NCBI GenBank assembly: GCA_037893245.1
Contig: JBAIAA010000538.1
Location: forward strand, 1-64,000
Origin: Crossaster papposus
Lineage: Eukaryota > Echinodermata > Asteroidea > Velatida > Solasteridae
DNA: 64,000 bases
Direction of reading: 5' to 3'
Shown here: piece after piece, positions 1 to 12,400 of the stretch
Layout: each line of letters opens with the position of its first letter
How positions within the stretch are numbered: the first letter of the stretch is position 1
Translations under genes and position numbers: made by a program
The notes under the pieces: model-generated
Database searches by the model: none
Seen by the model: only the letters and a program-made list of their open reading frames with translations
What the model was told of the DNA's origin: nothing

Positions 1-531
1 ATGGAGGATTTGTACACCTTCTGACTTAGGACATTCTTGTAGGAGAAAGTCCAAGAGTTGTGGTGAGCGGGTGAAGTAGGATTACTCGTGGGTTCGTTAC
101 GGGGAGTAATCCTCGAGGAAAGGGAAAGGGGTAACTTTTCTCGGTACATAGGGTTTATGCACAAGACTTAGTCTCTAGACTAGATGAGAACCTACACACA
201 GTTCTATGGAGTAAACTCTTGCGTGGGAGGGTAACTTGACCTCTGGTGTACCGTGACAGTACAGTGTGGTTTAGCGGCCCCTTCTCCCAGTCGCTATGTA
301 TAGGGTCAGATACACGGGAAGGTTTAGCGGTCCACACTCGCTAATGTGAAGGGTCAGTTTGGGTCGAATACAGGGTAAGGTATATGAGGGGAATTCACAT
401 CGACTCCGGGGAAAGTATGAGGGGAAAACGACTAAGTCATAACTCGCTGTGAACGAGGTCACAGCACACAGTACATGCTGGATGCATTGCGCGCTATACA
501 ATAGCGTACCGTACCATGTGCTGTACACGCG
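1..531 (-). mobile_element. Gypsy 3' LTR, left part (interrupted)
   Basis: This stretch is collinear with 37431-37962, the U3 side of the complete LTR at 37062-38072, with only small indels. It belongs to a minus-strand gypsy element and begins outside the window. The LTR breaks off after the 11-mer CTGTACACGCG (521-531) and resumes at 2750 with the same 11-mer, so one LTR has been split by an insertion. LTRs carry promoter and polyadenylation signals; the TATA-like and AATAAA signals of this family are seen in the complete copy. No coding capacity. Confidence 0.8.
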
Positions 532-1260
532 CGGGGGGGGGGGGGGGGGGGGCGGAGGGGGGGGCCCTTCGAGACTGTGATTGCGCAACGCTGACGTATC
601 GTCCATTCTCAAAATAGGGGGAACAATTTTCTCACGCGAAAAATAAAGAGTTTTTTGGCATCCAATCTTAACATCTTGTCTTTTGTAGTTGTAAAAGGTT
701 GTTATGTACCTTATTGTTATCATCCAATGACAAAATTGTATTGAAAATAAAAAAAAGCAGTCGAAAAAATTAAGCGTTGACGTACCGTTGATGCACGTAG
801 AGATTGTGCACAAATACTAAAACGACGTTGACAAATACCTCCCCTAAAAGGGCAATAATAATCGATAAATTGTGAAAAATCGTGCTTCGAACCCACTCAC
901 TTTTTTTCCATGGATACGTTTAAAAAGGATGTAGCAGTGATATACTGAATTTTAAAAAAAATCTGCCTGTGAACCCCTTGCGTTTTATCGTGTTGTTTTC
1001 GAACGAAAATGGCAGAAAATGACATCGCCCCAAAACAAATTCGTGTAGATCGTGCCTGTGTACCTGGCTTTGCGGACGTTATATGAATCACTGAATTCGG
1101 AGAAGGCGAGCGCGGAGCAAATTTGTACGTGTTTCAACGGTGCGCTTCGCGGTAGCGATCTATACGTATTTACTGTGTGAGATGTGTGGCTCATGAGCGT
1201 GGAAGAACGAATGAGATACATTTCAACGTTGGTGGCGCACTTTGTTGGGCTCCCCCTCCG

Positions 1261-1299
<39 letters not shown>

Positions 1300-2749
1300 T
1301 AGCCTTTTGACAAGGCCTCGTGACTCTGGCTAAGCGGCTGAGATGAGTCTAGATACCCGGGGTGAACGCGCGACCGAGTGACGAATGTCACGAGGCCTTT
1401 TGAAATGTAGGTTTCACTGCTTCGCTATGAATTTATTCATAGATACATATTAGTATGCCAATACGCCTACTTTTGATTTATTGGCTTCGTTCGTGATTCG
1501 TTCAATATCAAAGCATGTAAGAAAAGGTAAAAAAACGTATATAAATTTTGCTTCTGAGTTGAATATATGAATGATAAATACAAGATATCACATTTAAATC
1601 TATTTTACATGCAAAATTCGCAATAAATTAGGAAGCAACTAATGATTTGAGCTAAATATTGTAAGTGACATGATTGGATATTCCCTGTTTGTAAAATGAA
1701 CTAGTCCAACTCATTTTCACGCGGAGATACGTTCGCTGATTGGACGCTACCATTTCGGTTAGCGATTCCAGTCGGAAACAAAGGTTAACATAAGAAATCC
1801 AAACCAGATTGATAATAGCCTTTAGTCAAGGCCCCGCGTGGCTACCCGGACGCGTGACGTGCCCCGGTTTGCTGGTACGAAGAAAAGAAAAACGCCTGCA
1901 GCGCGACTACGGCGAGTGGCGAAGCCACGAGGGCCTTTACTACCTCGCAAAGAACGCTTATGTTTTCTTTACATTTGTCTACCGATTTGGGTAGAGAAAT
2001 TCTCATGCATAATGCATTACATGTTGTGAGTATTGACCAATGAAAATGGTAGAATTATTGATCAGATGTTTAGTCAGTGTGACGTCACACGCGCTCACGA
2101 TTTAATAAGCAAAGCGCAAGATGGCGACTTCCTGTGACACCGCTGGTAGGCCTATCGATGACTTCTTAATGTATACATAGGTGATACCAGGGTAAATAAA
2201 TGCCGTTATTGTTATTTTTCTGTAATGAATTTTTTTTAATTGCACTTTTTTTTTTTAATTTCATGTCTAAAATCTAAGAGATATCTGAATACACTATGTT
2301 CAACAGTTTTAATTGTTCCCTTTACTAACGCATCATATTAAAAACCGATTGTTAAAATTTACCCACTCAAAAAATAGAAGAGTCTAAAGTGTTGTTCGTC
2401 GTGATTGGTTAAAAAATATCTGCATATATGCATGATTTCCATTATTTGAACACATGAATAAGTGATTAGCTCACGAGGTAGTAAAGGCCCTCGTGGCTTC
2501 GCCACTCGCGTAGTCGCGCTGCAGGCGTTTTCTTTTCTTCGTACCAGCAACCGGGGCACGTCACAGCGTCCGGGTAGCCACGCGGGCCTTGACTAAAGGC
2601 TAGATTGATAAAGGCCACTTGTCTGGGCAATTCGCACTGGCGTTCACTCAGGTTTTCGCGATTAGTCTCTTTTTAGGTCGCTCGGCGTCTATCAGACATG
2701 TGGCCTTGTTTAAAGGCTACCCCCCCCCCCCCCCCCCCCCCCCCCCCCA
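532..2749. mobile_element. 2.2 kb insertion in the LTR with 11-bp target duplication
   Basis: The insertion is bounded by direct repeats of CTGTACACGCG at 521-531 and 2750-2760, which are adjacent in the uninterrupted LTR near 37951. Its left end is a run of about 20 G (533-552) and its right end a run of about 29 C (2720-2748). A 39-nt C tract lies at 1261-1299. I recognise no gene in it; apparent proline- or glycine-rich frames are homopolymer artefacts. A smaller element is nested at 1817-2601. The 9-11 bp duplication would fit a Mutator-like or other DNA element, but no transposase is visible and the family is unknown. Confidence 0.6.
1817..2601. mobile_element. MITE-like element with about 130-bp TIRs
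   Basis: A 785-bp non-coding element. It starts AGCCTTTAGTCAAGGCC and ends with the reverse complement GGCCTTGACTAAAGGCT. The inverted repeats run about 130 bp (1817-1949 and 2470-2601) with a few single-base differences. AGATTGATA occurs just left (1806-1814) and immediately right (2602-2610), a likely 9-bp target duplication with two extra bases on the left. Long TIRs and a 9-bp duplication fit Mutator-like MITEs; this family call is an inference. Confidence 0.65.
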
Positions 2750-2879
2750 CTGTACACGCGTACCAGTATTGGTGCGTGATAACTTCGCGCTGTGTGAGGG
2801 CACACATATATCGCTGCAAGAACGCTGCGCGTTGGTTGGGAAAGAAATAAAGACCGCTCGCTGTATGCGTGAACGCACA
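2750..2879 (-). mobile_element. Gypsy 3' LTR, right part (U3 end)
   Basis: This continues the split LTR and matches 37951-38072. On the minus strand it would begin at about 2879 (one A is missing compared with the complete copy). It is followed on the plus strand by CTATCTCC and a short C run, the complement of the polypurine tract that primes plus-strand DNA synthesis. Confidence 0.75.
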
Positions 2880-3543
2880 CTATCTCCCCCCCAGTTTTTA
2901 CAACGTCCTCGTTGTAACGTAGGGAATAACATACGGTAAACAAAATAATAGAAAAGCGAAAATTGAACTAAAGCAACTGAATACATCAAAGTTAAACGGA
3001 GCGCTAGAATAAGAGGTTAACTCAAAAAGAAAATCAAAAGAATACAATCCTTAACATAAGAATAATGAGAGCGAAAACAGAAGAATAAATATCCATCTAA
3101 AACGACGAAAGTAAAAGTTCAGTGTCCATTGAGATGGTAGTGAAATCACTATAAGTTCACAATTGACGTAGTTTGTCCCTAATTGTCAATGCGTTAATTG
3201 GATCACACGGGACCAGGTGACACGACTGGGCTGATCGAGCGACTTCCTTAACCTTGCCTTGACGGGCGTGTTCCATCCCGTCAAGACGCTTGTTGAGGAT
3301 CCGATGCATCCATCACGTCTGTGAGCGTGATCGGCGGTACCGGAGAGGACTGGGGACTGGGGGCGTCCGGGAATACTTGTCGATGTATGGCGACCCACCC
3401 ATCAGACGGAGACTTGAGGGAGCCAGGACGGGCTCACTGGTTGGAGATTCGAGGATATGCGACGGGCATATCGTGTCTGGACGGGGGGACCGGGAATGAT
3501 GCTCATGGTGGTGGTGGCATCGGGGCTCTGGTTAGGGTCGGGG

Positions 3544-3581
<38 letters not shown>
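2880..3581 (-). mobile_element. Gypsy 3' untranslated region and polypurine tract
   Basis: Inverted copy of 32318-33006, lying between integrase stop and LTR. The polypurine tract is at 2880-2892. A G/C homopolymer next to the stop codon differs strongly in length between copies: about 35 here (3547-3581) against about 16 at 32318-32333. No long open frame is supported. Confidence 0.75.
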
Positions 3582-3742
3582 CTACAAGAAAATCCTGCAT
3601 CTCGCTGCCTTTTCTTAGTACGTGCCTTCTCCTCTCTGACAAGGGCGACGTTCCTGACGGTAGATGGCGCTACAGTTGGTTTGGTGGGGAACCATGTACT
3701 GTTAGCAGGCGGGGCTGACGAGGGAGTGCCAGTGGTCCTGTC
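3582..3742 (-). pseudogene. Gypsy integrase C-terminal fragment
   Basis: Reverse-complement homologue of about 32157-32317, the last 50-odd codons of the integrase frame, including the stop. Compared with that copy it has small insertions that shift the frame. It ends abruptly at about 3742, where sequence shared with 27858-27930 begins. It is therefore a truncated, non-functional relic. Confidence 0.7.
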
Positions 3743-3813
3743 ATCTAGCAGAGGATAATGTGGCTAAAACTGATCCCCAGATGCGTGTCTTACGGGAAAA
3801 AAGAGGAAAAAAA
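3743..3813. repeat. Short segment shared with 27858-27930
   Basis: About 70 bp is repeated in the same orientation at 27858-27930, beginning CTGTCATCTAGCAGAG and running into an A-rich stretch. It marks a junction between the gypsy fragment and the inverted-repeat block. No function recognised. Confidence 0.65.
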
Positions 3814-5753
3814 AGCGTTACGATGAATGTGCAAATGTACTATAATGAGACAAAAAATCAGGATGCTAAATGTTATTCACTACCTCATTCGGAAGGCCTC
3901 GTATCATATGCAGCTCTTTGGGGCTTTTATAATAACAAATGTGTTTTGTGCTACGTACTGTTTAAATATAAATTTTCCCATTTTTACAAAATAAATATTA
4001 AAGTTTATCGTTTGTCAAAAAAACCTGACTTGTCTGTGTCATTTATATTATATATTTTTCTTGCGTGTTGTTATAAACTTGAAAAGTGTGCTGCACTAAT
4101 TCTGTGCATGATTGGAAAACCTGGGTGCCCCTAAATTTATAACCTTCTACCCCATAATCTGCAATGGACGGGTCCAACACAAGCCACGTTCCCTTCGCGG
4201 CCTGTGTTGTGTGTGGTATGCTAATTGTAGGGTCAATTTGCAACAACTTCCGTGGCACACACACACACGGACCTTATGCCCGTTTAGGGGCCAACAGTTT
4301 TCATTATTGAGTTAGCATAAAATGTGCGCTATGCAATTAAGCAGCATTGCGAACTATATCCACGTTTTTGTCACGTAAATGTTGTTATATTGTTTGTCTA
4401 TCGATGTTTTGTTACGTAAATTTTGTTCTATTTTTCGGCCTGCATTTTTAGCGGCACTTGCACAACACCAGCCATCTTGTTTTTACAAATGTACCATTTT
4501 GGTGAGAGCAGCTCCGAACTCCGTAAGGAACGGATCTCTACACAAATAAAACTGGCAATTTTACAGTTTACTTATTTGCCGTGATTAGTCACACTTGTTG
4601 TGAACTGTATTTACCGTTGATATTCACACTCGTGAGCTCCGCTTTGGTGCGAGATTTGGTGGCACGGATCGTGGAAGGCTGCGTGTTAAGGCATCATCAA
4701 TACACATGTACCTTCTATCATCTTTGGACTGGAACTAGGTTCTCGAGGTCACTCACTGTTGGTTATCACCACCATTGACTGTCGTTTAAGTTGCATTTAA
4801 ATTACGTTCAATTCCATTAAGTTTCCGTACCTTAACTGTACAAAACCCGTACATAAATTACCTTTTGTATAATTGGACACAACATATATATATACTCTTT
4901 TGAAATATTTGTTTGATAATAAAACTTCTTTATCCAATTCCGGTTGCTCTGGGTCTCCCTAGTTCTGTGGCGCTGTTTCCTATTATTATACATTTTATTA
5001 TAATACTACTTGGTTACACTATGGTATCCCTAAGTGGGGCATATGACCCATACTGTTTTCTTCGTTAGGTGATAGTCAAGGGGTAAGAGATATAATTACA
5101 AGAACATGTGTCGTGGATTCCGAGCTCCAACTTTCTTTCTTTTTGTTGGGGGGGGGGGGGGGGGGGAATAGTGTCGTAATCAAAAGGAATGAAATAATAA
5201 AGCAATCTCTAAAGAATAAAATATATAATAATTTGTTTTTAAGAGTAGGGGTGGTATACACCATTTGCAAGTATCGAAAATATTTACTACCGTGTATAAT
5301 AATTAAGAAATATCCCACTCATCCGAAAGTAAATGTTGATTCTGGGCATCCAGCAAAATGATTGCGCTAGACATCCTGTAATTATTCCGAAAAATATAAT
5401 TTTATAATGAAAAATTCGCGATCGCCGGACGGCGATCGCGAAAGAACAAAGATAACATAAGAATAACTGCTCGACGCCGGTTGAAAAAACTCGCTGTTTT
5501 TGTGCTTTTCTCAGCATCCATGATTCTAAAACTTCGGACAGCTCAGTTAAACGATATTTACTATAGATACAACCCCCCAAAAACTACTCATTCATGATAA
5601 TTCAAGCAATGACCAATGGTGTATACTACCTTTAAGAGATATCCTTTGAAGAAGGATAAAATGGGGGTTTGTGCACGTGTCGGTTGCACCACAATTAACC
5701 CCGTATTTATTTTGTTTTTTGTTTGCTTTGTTTTTAATGGGGGAGGTTCTGCT
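3814..5753 (+). repeat. Left arm of a 1.94 kb inverted repeat
   Basis: The arm begins AAGCGTTACGATG and ends GGGGGAGGTTCTGCT. It is nearly identical in reverse complement to 6899-8838, differing by a few bases and in homopolymer lengths (G tract 5148-5166 here, C tract 7486-7502 in the partner). I recognise no domain in any frame. The element has no short TIRs of its own, so the pair may be two copies of one unknown repeat or a fold-back structure. The sequences flanking the two copies do not match, so no target duplication is visible. Confidence 0.85.
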
Positions 5754-6898
5754 GAAAAGGGCGCCTTATTAGGATTCCTGATTAAACGTGTGCAACAAGG
5801 GTGCCGCCTTTTTAAGATTGTTTTTGTTTTTTTAAATTTGTTTTACAGAAAATTAATTGTTTGTTAAGTAAAGCTGTTGAAAAATAAAACCTTGGTTTTT
5901 TTAGTTAAAGTTGAATTGTGTTTCGAGATGTGTGGAGTGAGGAATAGCTATATTCGTTTCTTGTGAGTTTAGGGAATAGGGTTACACCAAATTGTTTACT
6001 GTTTTTGTCAAGGAAAGGAAAATGAAAAGAAAAGAAGGTAACATATTGGCTGTCCATTCTTATCGCTAGGAGATATGGGAATGGAGCTCAAATGCTAGGG
6101 CTACCGTACTTATACTTGTTTCTGTCAAGTGTTTCTCGCCCCTGGTCAGGGATTAGCACACATGTGTAAAATAGTCTACGATAAGCACAGAGCATTTGGC
6201 TCGGTTCTTGGTACCACAGTGTGCACGGTCAGGGAGTTTTATCACTTTGATTGGTCCAGAAATCCACATGTGACTCGATGACGCGTTATTGTGTGTGAGC
6301 TTAACATGGATCATTTGGAGCCAATGTTCAACTCCAAAGATACAAATGCACGCCCCTTCGACCGCCGGCCGGGTGGTCGGGGTAGGGTATCATCGTGTTT
6401 ATTGGGAAGTAGCGTAATCATACATGTCAGTCACGTTTTTTTTTTATTTTTGGAGCGATTCTCGGTCACCTGGGAAGGACATTAACGTGAAGGACGTGTA
6501 ATACTGGGTTTTGTGGAATTTTCTTTCTTTTTCTGTGAGGCTATTATAATCCTAATGAAGTGCTTTTGCAAGAAGGTATAGCACAGAGAGACCGGTTTAT
6601 GCAGGCATACTTCAAGGAATGATCAATAAAAAAATTTTTGTTTTTTTTGATCAATTCTAGAGTAAGCTGCAGTGAATCAGAACTCATTCTATGTGGGAAG
6701 GGGAGGGTGTTTATGGGAGTTTTCACAAGTCAGAACTTTTTCTCATCCTTTTCGTTATTTTTTTTGGAGATGTTGAAGCAGTTCTGCTGCGTAGAGTATC
6801 ATTGGATTTTAGGTAGTGGCTGGTCTACAGAGATAAATCTGCATAATTTATGATGTGCTGGTATGCCAGCAGTGTGGTTGCGTAACTATCCCGCCCAG
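5754..6898. other. Spacer between the inverted arms, no gene seen
   Basis: A/T-rich non-coding DNA. Its right part (6388-6898) is present again in reverse orientation at 28254-28647 plus 30108-30205, where it is interrupted by a CACTA-like element. This copy is the empty allele of that insertion. I see nothing recognisable in 5754-6387. Confidence 0.6.
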
Positions 6899-8838
6899 AG
6901 CAGAACCTCCCCCATTAAAAACAAAGCAAACAAAAAACAAAATAAATACGGGGTTAATTGTGGTGCAACCGACACGTGCACAAACCCCCATTTTATCCTT
7001 CTTCAAAGGATATCTCTTAAAGGTAGTATACACCATTGGTCATTGCTTGAATTATCATGAATGAGTAGTTTTTGGGGGGTTGTATCTATAGTAAATATCG
7101 TTTAACTGAGCTGTCCGAAGTTTTAGAATCATGGATGCTGAGAAAAGCACAAAAACAGCGAGTTTTTTCAACCGGCGTCGAGCAGTTATTCTTATGTTAT
7201 CTTTGTTCTTTCGCGATCGCCGTCCGGCGATCGCGAATTTTTCATTATAAAATTATATTTTTCGGAATAATTACAGGATGTCTAGCGCAATCATTTTGCT
7301 GGATGCCCAGAATCAACATTTACTTTCGGATGAGTGGGATATTTCTTAATTATTATACACGGTAGTAAATATTTTCGATACTTGCAAATGGTGTATACCA
7401 CCCCTACTCTTAAAAACAAATTATTATATATTTTATTCTTTAGAGATTGCTTTATTATTTCATTCCTTTTGATTACGACACTATTCCCCCCCCCCCCCCC
7501 CCAAAAAAAAGAAAGAAAGTTGGAGCTCGGAATCCACGACACATGTTCTTGTAATTATATCTCTTACCCCTTGACTATCACCTAACGAAGAAAACAGTAT
7601 GGGTCATATGCCCCACTTAGGGATACCATAGTGTAACCAAGTAGTATTATAATAAAATGTATAATAATAGGAAACAGCGCCACAGAACTAGGGAGACCCA
7701 GAGCAACCGGAATTGGATAAAGAAGTTTTATTATCAAACAAATATTTCAAAAGAGTATATATATATGTTGTGTCCAATTATACAAAAGGTAATTTATGTA
7801 CGGGTTTTGTACAGTTAAGGTACGGAAACTTAATGGAATTGAACGTAATTTAAATGCAACTTAAACGACAGTCAATGGTGGTGATAACCAACAGTGAGTG
7901 ACCTCGAGAACCTAGTTCCAGTCCAAAGATGATAGAAGGTACATGTGTATTGATGATGCCTTAACACGCAGCCTTCCACGATCCGTGCCACCAAATCTCG
8001 CACCAAAGCGGAGCTCACGAGTGTGAATATCAACGGTAAATACAGTTCACAACAAGTGTGACTAATCACGGCAAATAAGTAAACTGTAAAATTGCCAGTT
8101 TTATTTGTGTAGAGATCCGTTCCTTACGGAGTTCGGAGCTGCTCTCACCAAAATGGTACATTTGTAAAAACAAGATGGCTGGTGTTGTGCAAGTGCCGCT
8201 AAAAATGCAGGCCGAAAAATAGAACAAAATTTACGTAACAAAACATCGATAGACAAACAATATAACAACATTTACGTGACAAAAACGTGGATATAGTTCG
8301 CAATGCTGCTTAATTGCATAGCGCACATTTTATGCTAACTCAATAATGAAAACTTTTGGCCCTAAACGGGCATAAGGTCCGTGTGTGTGTGTGCCACGGA
8401 AGTTGTTGCAAATTGACCCTACAATTAGCATACCACACACAACACAGGCCGCGAAGGGAACGTGGCTTGTGTTGGACCCGTCCATTGCAGATTATGGGGT
8501 AGAAGGTTATAAATTTAGGGGCACCCAGGTTTTCCAATCATGCACAGAATTAGTGCAGCACACTTTTCAAGTTTATAACAACACGCAAGAAAAATATATA
8601 ATATAAATGACACAGACAAGTCAGGTTTTTTTGACAAACGATAAACTTTAATATTTATTTTGTAAAAATGGGAAAATTTATATTTAAACAGTACGTAGCA
8701 CAAAACACATTTGTTATTATAAAAGCCCCAAAGAGCTGCAATGATACGAGGCTTCCGAATGGAGGTAGTGAATAACATTTAGCATCCTGATTTTTTGTCT
8801 CATTATAGTACATTTGCACATTCATCGTAACGCTTGTC
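6899..8838 (-). repeat. Right arm of the 1.94 kb inverted repeat
   Basis: Reverse complement of 3814-5753. Its inner edge coincides with the point where homology to 28254-28647 stops (after CCCGCCCAGAGC), so the arm is an insertion relative to that copy. The outer end is CATCGTAACGCTT at about 8838. Non-coding; the few open frames are mirror images of those in the left arm. Confidence 0.85.
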
Positions 8839-9026
8839 CCAGCCAATGTAATGAACTAAGCCATACACGGTGTCATGTTCGGTTTTGAAATCCAAAATGT
8901 TCAGAGGGTACAGCTTGCTGGTTGACCAGTTTGTGGCCGTTTGACGCTCTCGGTGGAAATGCTGGTCCCTATGCTAATGCCTTGTAGTCAACTCTACGTT
9001 GGCACCTTTTTGGCCGGTCTGCCATA
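8839..9026. other. Short flank before the Polinton, no gene seen
   Basis: Non-repetitive-looking sequence of about 190 bp. It ends in the hexamer CAAGTC (9027-9032), the left copy of the Polinton target-site duplication. Confidence 0.5.
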
Positions 9027-9032
9027 CAAGTC

Positions 9033-9361
9033 AGTAGTAGGGATAGGCCGTATCTAAACCAAATCTTAAAAACTCAATTTTGTCTAAGATTTTTTTTAAA
9101 TCTTAAAAACTCAATTTGAACCAAATCTTAAAAACTCAATTTGAACCAAATCTTAAAAACTCAATTTGAACCAAATCTTAAAAACTCAATTTGAACCAAA
9201 TCTTAAAAACTCAATTTTGGTGTGACAAAAAAAAAAACACTTGCGAGCGCCCTCTATGGGTTAACAAAAATAGCGCCATCAACAGAGGGTGCTATTTTAT
9301 TACAGTTTTTTTAAAACGACTCTAAAGGAGGCGCCGACGGGTAAGGAGGGGGTTGATCGAA
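9033..9361 (+). repeat. Polinton left terminal inverted repeat
   Basis: About 329 bp matching the right end in reverse. It contains six copies of a 20-mer AAATCTTAAAAACTCAATTT, most in a 25-bp tandem array with the linker GAACC. After these come a mirrored sequence around GCGCCATC and the conserved inner edge GGTTGATCGA. The right TIR has only four copies, which explains the length difference. Confidence 0.9.
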
Positions 9362-9477
9362 GCTGTAAGTTTTTCGATAAGACCTTTTTTTCTTTTGACA
9401 CCAACTCTTTTACTTAATATGGTTTACTCTCAATAAAAATTAAATAAAAAAAATATTATAATACTATATTGTAAAGT

Positions 9478-12400
9478 ATGATGAAGAAACCAACACCAAT
9501 AGGATATGGACGCTGGTCTAAATCAACCTTGCAACAATATGTTCAACGAAATAATATCACGATCTCAGGACGGAGCATACGTCGGAACTATATCGACGCC
9601 ATTAGAATAGAGGAGAATCAATATAAAAACTTGAATCGCAAGAGACTAGATGATCTCAAACAAATCGTAGACGACCAAAAGTTAGAATTTACACCAACTG
9701 GTAAATTAGGTCGATTTTTACGAAAGGATTTAATTTTAGCGATTAAATCGTATAAGAACCCCGATAGCTTTAGAGAGGCAGATTTTCAAGTACATAGAGC
9801 TTTTAGTAATAGTTATAGAAACTGGGAGCTGGCACCTAGGTTATTTAACAACGACGTAGAGCAATTCTTTAATACACACATGAAGCAGATTGAAAAAATT
9901 GTTACGTCGGAGCTGAGAGATCTATCATCTATAAAAGTTCAATTAGGATTTAAAGCGAAATACGATAAAACAAATCAAGATAGCTTAGTAGAAACCAGCG
10001 CTTTTACCTTTTTTGGTAAAAAACGAGTTGTTTTAAACGAGAGTCAGATAAAACAAATAGTAAAAGATCAAATCTTTAAAATAAAAGAAAAACACGCTAA
10101 AAATACCACTCAAGGATCGGGTTGGAACCTCGTTGAAATACTCGCGTTTTATATTAACATCGACCAATATAACCCTATGAGAGGCAGTTCTTATATAAAA
10201 TTACCGCAGTTTTTAGTAAACAAAAAGGCTTTCATTAACGTCAGAAACAAAGACAACGAATGTTTTCTGTGGTGTTTGAGAGCTGCTCTCGGTAAGTATA
10301 CCGACAAAATAAAACAACGAGTAAAAGACAAACCCGATTTTAAAATCCACGAAGACAGGACGTCAATTTACGATAAAAACGATGGATTAAATTTTAAAGA
10401 CATAGACTTCCCCGTTCAAATCAATCAAATAGAAAAGATAGAGAGACAAAACAATCTGAGTATAAATGTGTTTGCGCACGAAGAAAAGTCTACAGAAGTA
10501 CGACCGTTATATTCATCTAAAAACGCCAACGACCCCAATACCATAAATCTGTTGTTGTTTTCCTCAGGCAAAACGAATCACTATTGTTGGATAAAACATA
10601 TATCTAGAATATTTTTTAACCAAACGAAACACAAACATAAAACATACGTCTGTCTCAGATGTTTGGCGCACTACAACACACAAGACAAGTTGGACAGACA
10701 TACGCAAGATTGCGAGGGAACAGATATGCCACCATCTGAGGTCGTCTTTCCAAAAGGTTTTAACGACGACCCTCCGATATTAAAATTTAAAAATCAAAGG
10801 TTTGCGCAAGACGCGCCTTTTGTCATTTACGCCGACTTTGAATCGGTATTAAAAAAATTAAAGCCCCAAGAGGCAAACACGCAGGAGACTCAAGTTCACA
10901 AAGCTTGCGGTTATTCGTTGATCGCTTTAAGGTACGACGGTAAAGTTAAATTTAAAGAGACCTACAGAGGAACAAATGCCGTAACCAAATTCTTAGACTC
11001 GACGTTATATTTAAGAGACAAAGTAAACGAAGTTTTTTCAAACCCCAAACCCATAGACTTTACAACAAGAGACAACATAGACCACCAAAACGCAGACACG
11101 TGTTGGATTTGCGAAAAACAAATATATCCCAACTACTCTTCAAACTGTCAGTGCCCTATACCGAAAGAACCTCGCACTGACGAAGAAAAAGAAGAATATT
11201 GTTACGTAAACAAAAAAGGATTTAAAGAGTCAGAGTGTATCGAGTGTAAAAAACGTATCAACAAATTTAGAAAGGTGAGAGATCACTGTCACATCACGGG
11301 TAAATACAGAGGAGCCGCTCACGCTTTTTGTAATCTAAAACTGCAGGTGGTGCCGAACAGAACCACTATACCCGTCATCTTTCACAATTTACAAAATTAC
11401 GACGCTCATTTAATCATGCAAGGTTTGTCTAACATCAAAGAAGAAATCGATTTTATTCCTAGCAACTCGGAAAAATACATTTCGTTTTCGATCGGTCAAC
11501 TGAGATTTATAGACTCGTTTAAATTTATGGCAACGTCATTGGATAGACTAGTCAACTCGTGCCCCAAAGAGGCGTTTACTCTACTCAGAGAACGATATAA
11601 AGACCAGCATCCTAAGAGTGTCGACCTACTCTTACAAAAAGGTGTTTATCCGTACGAGTATATGGACTCATTCGATAAGTTTGAAGAGACGAGCTTACCA
11701 CCCATCGAAAACTTTTATAGCAGCCTCAAAGACTCGAATATCTCGCAAGACGATTATTCTAAAGCTCAACAAGTGTGGAACGAATTTAACGTCAAAAACT
11801 TGGGTGAATATCACGACTTATACGTGACCACCGACGTATTACTTTTAGCAGGTGTGTTTGAAAATTTTAGAAAAATGTGTAAAAAGAACTATAAGTTAGA
11901 TCCCGCTAACTATTATACCTCTCCTGGGTTATCGTGGGACGCACTATTAAAACACTCGGGAGTCGAGCTCGAGTTATTGACCGATGTGGACAAACACCTG
12001 TTTTTTGAAAAAGCAAAAAGAGGAGGACTATCGAGCGTGGGTGGCGCTAGGCACTATAAAGCAAACAATAAATATCTACCCGATTATAATCCAGACGAGC
12101 CATCATCTTACATCATGTATCTCGACGCCAACAATTTATATGGTTGGGCCATGAGTCAGTATTTACCTTACGCCGATTTTAAATGGGCTAAAGCCAAAAA
12201 CTTCACGACGGAACTCATTATGTCAATCTCAGAAACGTCCGATATAGGGTGTCTGTTGGAGGTAGACTTAGATTATCCCAACGCTTTGCACGATTGGCAC
12301 AATGATTTTCCGCTAGCCCCCGAAAATATCAAAGTACCCAATGAGTGGTTATCTGAGTATCAACTGGGGTTAACCACAACCGGGTTAACCAATCTGAACG

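Noticed and set aside
1303..1404. Inverted words around AAGGCCTCGTGAC and GTCACGAGGCCTTTT
   Set aside because: Too short, with no flanking duplication; possibly an edge of an old repeat, but not supported as an element.
271..2989. Open frames with poly-proline or poly-glycine stretches (271-813, 2619-2989, 3321-3758)
   Set aside because: They arise from G/C homopolymers inside LTR and UTR sequence.
9060..9220. Regular 25-bp repeats in the Polinton TIR as a CRISPR array
   Set aside because: There are no unique spacers, the units are contiguous, and the other end of the element has the same repeats.
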